NCBI RefSeq assembly: GCF_014764405.1
Contig: NZ_CP061725.1
Span: 6,324,001-6,388,000, forward strand
Direction: 5' to 3'
From: Micromonospora craniellae
Lineage (GTDB): Bacteria; Actinomycetota; Actinomycetes; Mycobacteriales; Micromonosporaceae
DNA: 64,000 nucleotides
In this document: one piece after another, positions 58,679 through 64,000 of the stretch
Position numbering within the stretch: position 1 is the stretch's first letter
How the letters are laid out: every line of letters starts with the position of its first letter
Position numbers and translations under genes: made by a program
The notes under the pieces: model-generated
The model's input: only the letters and a program-made list of their open reading frames with translations
Told to the model about the DNA's origin: nothing
The model's database searches: none

Positions 58679-58733
58679 GGGAACACCAGGACGACGGAAC
58701 AGAGTGGATCTTAGGAAAAGCCGGTCAACCCTG

Positions 58734-58749
58734 CCGCCGTCAGCGGCGG
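58734..58749 (-). promoter_or_regulatory. Hairpin overlapping the leader-peptide stop
   Basis: CCGCCG, 4 nt, CGGCGG. The hairpin overlaps the last two Arg codons and the stop of the 14-codon leader, so a ribosome stalled there would keep it open. Confidence 0.5.
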
Positions 58750-58784
58750 AACCAGGGCTTCATCGTGAAGGCGCGGCAATTCAT
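58740..58784 (-). CDS. Leader peptide of the ABC-F remnant
   Basis: A 14-codon ORF (MNCRAFTMKPWFRR, stop) lies upstream of the ABC-F pseudogene. TAGGAT ends 6 nt before its ATG, so it is probably leaderless. Drug-induced stalling on such leaders controls many macrolide/lincosamide resistance genes. The Trp-Phe-Arg-Arg end followed by a hairpin resembles this class. Whether it still works is unknown, because the gene it controls is broken. Confidence 0.6.
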   Translation of the reverse strand: MNCRAFTMKPWFRR

Positions 58785-58790
58785 GGCGCC

Positions 58791-58796
58791 ATCCTA
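58791..58796 (-). promoter_or_regulatory. -10 hexamer TAGGAT of the leader ORF
   Basis: TAGGAT, 6 nt, then the leader ATG on the minus strand. Confidence 0.5.
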
Positions 58797-58813
58797 ACGC
58801 ATCGGGCGGCGGG

Positions 58814-59320
58814 TCATCCTCCGGTGGAACCAGCCGTCTCCCCCGCCGGCCGGGACCGCTGCCGGGTCGACGGCTCGCCACTGATCTTGGGAGGACGCCC
58901 CTCGTACGGGGTGGAGAGCACCACCGTCGTGCGGGTGGTGACGTTCGCCGATGTCCTGATCTCCTGGAGTACGCGTTCCAGGTCGACCGGACCGGCCACC
59001 CGCACCAGCAGCAGATAGAAGTCCTCCCCCGCCACCGAGTAGCACGAGTCGATCTCGGGCAGGTGCGCCAGCCGTACCGGGGCGTCGTCCGGTTGCGACG
59101 GGTCGAACGGCCGGATCGCCACGAACGCGGTCAGCGGCAGGTCGAGCGCCTCGAACGAGACCCGGGCGGTGTAGCCCTTGACCACACCGCGCTGCTCCAG
59201 CCGGCGTACCCGTTGGTGCACGGCCGAGACGGAGAGGCCCACCTTCTCCGCGAGATCCGTGTACGACTGTCGGCCGTCCGTGGTCAGTGCGGCGACGATG
59301 GCCCGGTCGATCTCCTCCAC
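58814..59320 (-). CDS. Lrp/AsnC-family transcriptional regulator
   Basis: The 168-aa protein has an N-terminal HTH (AALTTDGRQSYTDLAEKVGLSVSAVHQRVRRLEQRG, about residues 9-44) and a C-terminal RAM/ligand domain (YSVAGEDFYLLLVRV, VLQEIRTSANVTTRTTVVL). A Ser/Thr/Gly-rich tail follows. GTG 59320 is 7 nt after TAGGTT, a leaderless start; a longer frame exists but lacks this. Divergent or convergent partners are not regulated by visible sites; the AT-rich dyad before kamA is a candidate target. Confidence 0.9.
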   Translation of the reverse strand: MEEIDRAIVAALTTDGRQSYTDLAEKVGLSVSAVHQRVRRLEQRGVVKGYTARVSFEALDLPLTAFVAIRPFDPSQPDDAPVRLAHLPEIDSCYSVAGEDFYLLLVRVAGPVDLERVLQEIRTSANVTTRTTVVLSTPYEGRPPKISGEPSTRQRSRPAGETAGSTGG

Positions 59321-59384
59321 GGCGTGCAACCTACCGGGAAAGGCCCGTCCGCGCGACGACGAAACCACCGGAGGTCACGCGCGG

Positions 59385-60527
59385 TCAGTCCTTGGCCAGG
59401 GCGCGAGAGATCACCAGGCGCTGGATCTGGTTGGTGCCCTCCACGATCTGGAGCACCTTCGCCTCCCGCATGTAGCGCTCCACCGGGTGGTCGGCCACGT
59501 AGCCGGCGCCACCGAGCACCTGCACCGCGTCGGTGGTCACCCGCATCGCCATGTCGGTGGCGAACAGCTTCGCCTTGGCCGCCTCGATGGAGTACGGCCG
59601 ACCGGCGTCGCGCAGTCGGGCCGCGGTGAGGGTCAACGCGCGGGCGGCGGAGATCTGGGTGGCCAGGTCGGCGAGGGTGAAGCCGAGTCCCTGGAAGTCA
59701 ATGACGGCGCGGCCGAACTGGCGGCGTTCCCGCGCGTAGCCGACCGCGTAGTCCAGCGCCGCCTGGGCCAGCCCCACCGCGCACGCGGCGATACCGAGCC
59801 GACCGGAGTCCAGAGCGGACATGGCGATGGTGAAACCGGCCCCCTCGCCGCCGATCAGCCGGTCCGCCGGCACCCGGGCGTCGTCGAACGCGAGCTGCGC
59901 CACCGGTGACGACCGCAGTCCCATGGTGCGTTCGGCGGCCTGCGGGTGGAGACCGGGAGTGGCCCGGTCGAGCAGCAGGCAGGAGATGCCCCGGGCGCCG
60001 GGTCCGCCGGTACGGCAGAAGACGTTGTAGAAGTCGGCCACCTGGGCGTGGGTGATCCAGGCCTTGGTGCCGGTGACGACGTACGCGTCGCCGTCGCGGA
60101 CCGCCTTCGTGGTCAGCGCGGCGGCGTCCGACCCACCCTGCGGTTCGGAGAGGCAGTACGCGCCGAGCAGCTCGCCGCCGATCATGTCGGGCAGCAGCTT
60201 GCGCTGGGCGTCGTCGCCGAACGTGGCGACCGGGTGGCAGGAGAGCGTGTGCACGCTGACCGCCTCGGCGACCGCCAACCAGCGGCTCGCCAGGATCTCC
60301 AGCACCTGGAGGTAGACCTCGTACGGCTGGGCGGCCCCGCCGTACTCCTCCGGGTAGGGCAGGCCGAGCAGGCCGGCCCGGCCCAGGGTCCGTAGCAGCT
60401 CGCGGGGGAACTCGGCGCGCTGCTCGAACTCGACGGCCTTGGGCGCGAGTTCCCGGTCGGCGAGTTCGGTGGCCAGCTCCAGCAGGTCGTGGGCCTCTTC
60501 GGTGGGCAGGATCCGGTCGACAGTCAT
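59385..60527 (-). CDS. Acyl-CoA dehydrogenase
   Basis: The 380-aa FAD enzyme oxidises acyl-CoA to 2-enoyl-CoA. Motifs are CLSEPQGGSDAAALTTKA (about residues 127-144), GTKAWITHAQVADFYNVF, MGLRSSPVAQLAFDDARVP, RRQFGRAVIDFQ and AVQVLGGAGYVADHPVERYMRE. The catalytic Glu is in LQIVEGTNQIQRLVI. It is at the 3' side of the VOC gene region and monocistronic. Confidence 0.92.
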   Translation of the reverse strand: MTVDRILPTEEAHDLLELATELADRELAPKAVEFEQRAEFPRELLRTLGRAGLLGLPYPEEYGGAAQPYEVYLQVLEILASRWLAVAEAVSVHTLSCHPVATFGDDAQRKLLPDMIGGELLGAYCLSEPQGGSDAAALTTKAVRDGDAYVVTGTKAWITHAQVADFYNVFCRTGGPGARGISCLLLDRATPGLHPQAAERTMGLRSSPVAQLAFDDARVPADRLIGGEGAGFTIAMSALDSGRLGIAACAVGLAQAALDYAVGYARERRQFGRAVIDFQGLGFTLADLATQISAARALTLTAARLRDAGRPYSIEAAKAKLFATDMAMRVTTDAVQVLGGAGYVADHPVERYMREAKVLQIVEGTNQIQRLVISRALAKD

Positions 60528-60666
60528 AGCGCGGTGAGCTCCGTGGGATGGTGGTGAGCCGTCGTACGCCGTGGCAGCTTCTGGCTCCCACCCGCCCAGC
60601 TTAACGCTCGTTCGGGTGACGGGCGCGGACGGTGCGGGTCGTGTCGGCCACCGACCGGCCTCGCGG

Positions 60667-61047
60667 TCAGTCCATCAGCCACAGGCAGAACGGGTGGCCG
60701 TCCGGGTCCAGGCAGACCCGCACGTCGTCCTGCGGCTGGAACTCGGCCAGCGTGGCGCCGCAGGCCAGCGCGTGGTCCAGGGCGGCGGCCAGGTCCTCGA
60801 CGCCGATCTCCAGGTGCATCATCATCTGCTGCCGGTCCGCCTCGGCGGGCCAGGTCGGCCGCACGTACGCCCGCTCGCGCTGGAAGGAGAGGCCCACCCC
60901 GCCCTCGGGCGCGCGCAGGATGACGTCGTCGGCCTCCTCGACCTCCACCGTCCAACCGAGCAGGCACGCGTAGAAGCGGGACAGCGCCGCCGGGTCGGGC
61001 GTGTCCAGGTTGACCGTGGTCAGCGCGAGTCGGGTCGTCGTGGTCAT
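60667..61047 (-). CDS. VOC-family (glyoxalase/bleomycin-resistance) protein
   Basis: The 126-aa protein has two betaalphabetabetabeta repeats: LTTVNLDTPDPAALSRFYACLLGWTVE and HLEIGVEDLAAALDHALACGA, ending in RVCLDPDGHPFCLWLMD. Usual metal ligands are suggested by the His in MMMHLEIG and Glu/Asp residues. The substrate is unknown. AGGAGGACGCG precedes the ATG. Confidence 0.88.
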   Translation of the reverse strand: MTTTTRLALTTVNLDTPDPAALSRFYACLLGWTVEVEEADDVILRAPEGGVGLSFQRERAYVRPTWPAEADRQQMMMHLEIGVEDLAAALDHALACGATLAEFQPQDDVRVCLDPDGHPFCLWLMD

Positions 61048-61107
61048 CGCGTCCTCCTGGATTGCGGCATCGACGTGCCGTCGACCGCGAACGTCGGTGG
61101 GATGTGC

Positions 61108-61113
61108 CAGGCT
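61108..61113 (+). promoter_or_regulatory. -10 hexamer CAGGCT of the exonuclease gene
   Basis: CAGGCT, 7 nt, then GTG 61121. Confidence 0.4.
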
Positions 61114-61120
61114 GTCGGGC

Positions 61121-62050
61121 GTGGCACAGCAGACCCCGATCATGCTCGTCGACGCGCCCAGTCTCTACTTCCGGGCCTACTTCGGCATTCCCGAGTCGGC
61201 CGCGCGGACCGCCGACGGACAGCCGGTCAACGCCGTACGCGGGTTCCTCGACATGCTCGCCCAACTGGTCCGCACCCGTCGACCGGGCCGGATGGTGTGC
61301 GCGATGGACCACGACTGGCGACCGGACTGGCGGGTCGCGCTGCTGCCGTCGTACAAGGCGCACCGGGTGGCGCCCGAGGGCGGCGAGGTCGTGCCGGACA
61401 CCCTCAGCCCGCAGGTGCCGATGATCCTCGACGTGCTCGACGCACTCGGCGTCACCGTGGTCGGCGCGGCCGGTTACGAGGCCGACGACGTGCTGGGCAC
61501 CCTCTCGGTCACCCAACCCGGTCCGGTCGAGGTGGTCTCCGGCGACCGTGACCTGTTCCAGCTCGTCGACGACGCCCGTGGGGTGCGACTGCTCTACATC
61601 GGGCGGGGCGTGGCCAAGCTGGACGACTGCGACGACACGGCGGTCCGGTCCCGCTACGGGGTGGCCGCCGACCGGTACGCCGACTTCGCCGCGCTGCGTG
61701 GCGACCCCAGCGACGGGCTGCCGGGGGTGGCCGGTGTCGGCGAGAAGACCGCCGCCCGACTGATCGAGCGGTACGGCGACATCGACGGCATCCTGGCCGC
61801 TCTGGACGATCCGGCCTCCGGTTTCGCGCCCGGCCTGCGCACCAAGCTCGACGCCGCCCGCGACTACCTGGCGGTGGCGCCGAAGGTGGTCCGGGTCGCC
61901 CTGGACGTGCCGCTGCCGCCGCTGCCCACCGAGCTGCCGGCCGCGCCGGCCGACCCGGAGCGCCTGGTCGAGCTGGCCGAGCGGTGGAACCTTGCCGGTT
62001 CCACCCGCCGCCTGGTCGACGCCCTCGCCACCCGCACCACGACGGCTTAG
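61121..62050 (+). CDS. 5'-3' exonuclease (PolA N-domain/FEN-like)
   Basis: The 309-aa metal-dependent nuclease is of the flap endonuclease/PolA 5'-nuclease family. It shows IMLVDAPSLYFRAYFG, MVCAMDHDWRPDWRVALLPSYKAHR, GYEADDVLGTLS (acidic residues), VEVVSGDRDLFQLVDD, and the helix-hairpin-helix GDPSDGLPGVAGVGEKTAARLIERYG. Stand-alone forms help RNA-primer removal and repair. The last 4 bp overlap the GNAT gene tail to tail. Confidence 0.92.
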   Translation: MAQQTPIMLVDAPSLYFRAYFGIPESAARTADGQPVNAVRGFLDMLAQLVRTRRPGRMVCAMDHDWRPDWRVALLPSYKAHRVAPEGGEVVPDTLSPQVPMILDVLDALGVTVVGAAGYEADDVLGTLSVTQPGPVEVVSGDRDLFQLVDDARGVRLLYIGRGVAKLDDCDDTAVRSRYGVAADRYADFAALRGDPSDGLPGVAGVGEKTAARLIERYGDIDGILAALDDPASGFAPGLRTKLDAARDYLAVAPKVVRVALDVPLPPLPTELPAAPADPERLVELAERWNLAGSTRRLVDALATRTTTA

Positions 62051-62574
62051 CGCTTGGCCGACGTCCTCAACACCAGCAGGTCCATGCGGGCACCCCACGG
62101 AGTCGTCGTATCGCCCACCTGCACCCAGCCTGCTCGTGCGTAGATGGTGCGGGCAGCCGAACGCGGATTCGACGCGAGCGTCGCCACCGGCTCCGATCGG
62201 GCATCGAGTAGTCGCCGCATCAACTCGGCACCCACGCCCCGACCGCGCTGTGCCGGGCGCACGATCCACTCCATCACGGCGAACTTGTCCGCCTCACGCA
62301 CGTCGGCGGGCGGGTCCTGCCCGGCGCGTCTCCACCAGCGCCCGGAGCCCATCGTCCACCCGTAGGCGGCCCCCACCAACACACCCTGGTCGTGGGCCGT
62401 GATCAGGGTGAAGCCGGGCCGACGCGCCTCCTCGGGCAGACCGTTGCGGAATCCGGCCACTTCCTCCGGGCCCTCCCCGTACGGCGGCTCGGCATAGACG
62501 ATGCCGTACAGGTCGGCCAAGGCGTGAACTTGTTCGGGCGTCATCGAGGTGTGGAGGCGGTAGGTCACGGCCAC
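62047..62574 (-). CDS. GNAT-family N-acetyltransferase
   Basis: The 175-aa protein has the GNAT core with acetyl-CoA loop VRPAQRGRGVGAELMRRLL and ARTIYARAGWVQVGD. An N-terminal part reads LADLYGIVYAEPPYGEGPEE. The substrate is unknown. It overlaps the XRE gene by 10 bp upstream, so the two are one transcript. Confidence 0.88.
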   Translation of the reverse strand: MAVTYRLHTSMTPEQVHALADLYGIVYAEPPYGEGPEEVAGFRNGLPEEARRPGFTLITAHDQGVLVGAAYGWTMGSGRWWRRAGQDPPADVREADKFAVMEWIVRPAQRGRGVGAELMRRLLDARSEPVATLASNPRSAARTIYARAGWVQVGDTTTPWGARMDLLVLRTSAKR

Positions 62575-63797
62575 GGTCCGCAGCCCTTTGCGCCGACGAT
62601 GGCAGTCAGGTCCCCGTACGCGGGCCGCCGACGTTCACTCCCCGGAACGGCGTCCACTACTTGACGGGCCACCGTCAGTAACAGCTCGTTGCGGTGCTCG
62701 CCAGGCAACGCGTCGAGCAGGTCTGTGGCGAGTCGCAGCCCGTCAGGGATGTCGCCTTCGCGGATCAGGCAGACCGCCTGGTGCAACTGCACCTGAGCGC
62801 GGAGCCGCGCCTGAGACTGCGGGTACAGGGCGAGCGCCAGGGACTGCGCCCGTGTCGCGTCAGCGAACCGACCAGCGTGCGTAAACACCCACGACGCCGT
62901 GTAATGCAGCCGGTGTTCCGGCCAGCCCCAGACCGATTCCACATCGGTGATGACCGACCTGGGTAGCTGAGATGCGAGGTCCGAAAGCCGTTCGACCGTG
63001 GCGACTGCTTCCGTATGGCGGCCGGCCAGGGAAAGCGCTTGTGCCCGTCCGGCCAGTAGGCCACACGTAGCCGCCGACGCCCGCTGATGCAGCAGCGGCA
63101 GGGCTTGGTCGGACATTTGCACGACCGTGTTAGGGTCCCGGCCGTCGTAGCAGCCATTGACGACATCCCACGCCCACCCCGCCACGACCGAGTCCGGGTC
63201 TCCGGAGTTGTCCGCGAGTTCGCGCGCCGACCGCCACCATCGGGCGGCTGCCCAGCCTTGCCCTGCGGCGACCATTCCGAATGCGACCATCAGCGAGAGC
63301 TTCGACGCGGCCCGCAACAACCCTGCCCGCTGAGGCCCGTCAGCCGCCGCGAGTTGATGTTGCAGGACGGTCATGTCGACGGTGAGCTGGCGGTCCAGTT
63401 GGTCTGCGGGCAGCCGGTAGTAGTCGTAGCCGTAATCTTCGACGATCCTGTCCCATTCATCGGCGTGCCCGGCGGCGACACCGAAGCCATGACGGAGGGA
63501 TTCCAGGCCGACGAGCGGTGCCACGGCCGGCGCTACGGCGAGGGCGCCCATCGCGCCGAGAATCTTCCGCCTCCGCATGTCGGTCTCACCTGCCTGCCGC
63601 TGCCATGCCCGTACGAGCGCACCGGCCGCGCTCAACGCATCGTCGCACGCTTCCGCGAGTGGCCGGGTTGGCGGCCTTACGCCCCGCTCCACCTGAGACA
63701 GGTAGGAGAAATCGAGACGAGCAGCCGAACCCAAGGCGCGCAGCGACAACCCGGCGGCGAGCCGGTGTTGTTTCAGTGTCTCCCCAAAACGTCCCAT
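62565..63797 (-). CDS. XRE-family regulator with TPR-like C-terminal region
   Basis: The 410-aa protein has an N-terminal HTH_31/XRE domain (FGETLKQHRLAAGLSLRALGSAARLDFSYLSQVERGVRPPTRPLAEACDDAL, about residues 4-55). A Met/Arg/hydrophobic segment follows, then a long helical region with TPR-like repeats (LLHQRASAATCGLLAGRAQALSLAGRHTEAVATVERLS). Such proteins are common in Actinomycetota (often in sets with small partner proteins). The ATG at 63795-63797 has AGGG six bases before; a second ATG is at 63801-63803. Its target is unknown; the GNAT gene is a likely co-transcribed partner. Confidence 0.85.
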   Translation of the reverse strand: MGRFGETLKQHRLAAGLSLRALGSAARLDFSYLSQVERGVRPPTRPLAEACDDALSAAGALVRAWQRQAGETDMRRRKILGAMGALAVAPAVAPLVGLESLRHGFGVAAGHADEWDRIVEDYGYDYYRLPADQLDRQLTVDMTVLQHQLAAADGPQRAGLLRAASKLSLMVAFGMVAAGQGWAAARWWRSARELADNSGDPDSVVAGWAWDVVNGCYDGRDPNTVVQMSDQALPLLHQRASAATCGLLAGRAQALSLAGRHTEAVATVERLSDLASQLPRSVITDVESVWGWPEHRLHYTASWVFTHAGRFADATRAQSLALALYPQSQARLRAQVQLHQAVCLIREGDIPDGLRLATDLLDALPGEHRNELLLTVARQVVDAVPGSERRRPAYGDLTAIVGAKGCGPWP

Positions 63798-63803
63798 CGG
63801 CAT

Positions 63804-64000
63804 CCCTGCGATGTGGGCAATTGTGTGGGCCCACTGCTCACACCTACCCCACACGCAGAGTAGCGACAAAGCTGTGTTTAGGTCCCCCGACGGGCCGGGC
63901 GGACCGACTGGGATAACGCGCCAACGGTCACTGACATCGATGTCGAGGCCGGGTGGCCTGCGGTCGTCCCTCGGGCTGCGGGATCGCGACGTCTGCACGG
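63804..64000. other. Upstream region of the XRE gene to window end
   Basis: No complete gene is visible; open frames here have no start or family motif. It probably carries the XRE promoter. Confidence 0.4.

Noticed and set aside
60524..62269. Long minus-strand frame through the VOC and exonuclease genes
   Set aside because: Antisense shadow of the exonuclease; the N-terminal part has no motif.
1..64000. CRISPR array, tRNA or rRNA genes, biosynthetic megasynthases
   Set aside because: No regularly spaced direct repeats, no tRNA cloverleaf or rRNA sequence and no PKS/NRPS domains were seen on either strand.

Overview
The window is about 70% G+C or higher, and its genes use GTG starts freely. 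They include marker families of filamentous actinomycetes: RbpA, separate Lnt and polyprenol-mannose synthase genes, DUF6319, KamA and a HAIR-type heat-shock operator. A Micromonospora-like member of the Micromonosporaceae is the best guess. It is inferred from gene content and was not tested by search. Several genes look leaderless, with a TAnnnT-like -10 hexamer 6-9 nt before the start codon.

Layout. (1) 1-578: 3'-truncated ApbE flavin transferase gene. (2) 702-17629: a large catabolic island in three minus-strand operons plus one divergent plus-strand gene. The operons are CaiB/cyclase/PrpD/dihydropyrimidinase-like/CitE-like; ABC importer/ThDP enzyme/aldehyde dehydrogenase/MFS; and maleate-isomerase-like/FAD monooxygenase/IclR. 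The divergent gene is an isochorismatase-type amidase. The three promoter regions share a 38-bp, three-half-site operator, so I read the island as one IclR-controlled regulon for an unidentified ring or amide compound. (3) 17.7-28.9 kb: ordinary chromosomal genes (DUF6319, OsmC, cydAB, PlsC, GDPD, UMF1 transporter, thymidine kinase, a solo tyrosine recombinase, Hsp20, FkbM methyltransferase). (4) 29.0-32.7 kb: a scarred accessory patch with an HNH nuclease, an AT-rich stem-loop, gene remnants, a frameshifted tyrosine recombinase and, just upstream of it, a perfect 14-7-14 inverted site that looks like its crossover site. (5) 32.7-34.1 kb: sugar acetyltransferase and a LysE exporter whose ribosome-binding region is a run of 11 G.

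(6) 34.1-47.6 kb: a carbohydrate locus with GH42, GH31, an LplABC-type importer and a ROK regulator with XylR-like operators, then a GH3 enzyme carrying an inserted fascin-like domain together with its LacI regulator and twin operators. The enzyme set (alpha-xylosidase-like, beta-galactosidase-like, beta-glucosidase/xylosidase-like) suggests xyloglucan-type oligosaccharides. (7) 47.6-53.0 kb: a zinc-motif/coiled-coil protein, RbpA, FxsA, and the Lnt-Ppm lipoprotein and glycolipid genes. (8) 53.4-58.8 kb: YtcJ-like amidohydrolase, lysine 2,3-aminomutase, CsbD, and a decayed zone with MFS and ABC-F pseudogenes. The ABC-F remnant still has a leaderless leader peptide and attenuator-like hairpins. 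(9) 58.8-64 kb: Lrp/AsnC regulator, acyl-CoA dehydrogenase, VOC protein, 5'-3' exonuclease, GNAT and an XRE regulator.

No rRNA, tRNA, CRISPR array or complete insertion sequence was recognised. All family calls come from motifs read by eye; no database search was run.
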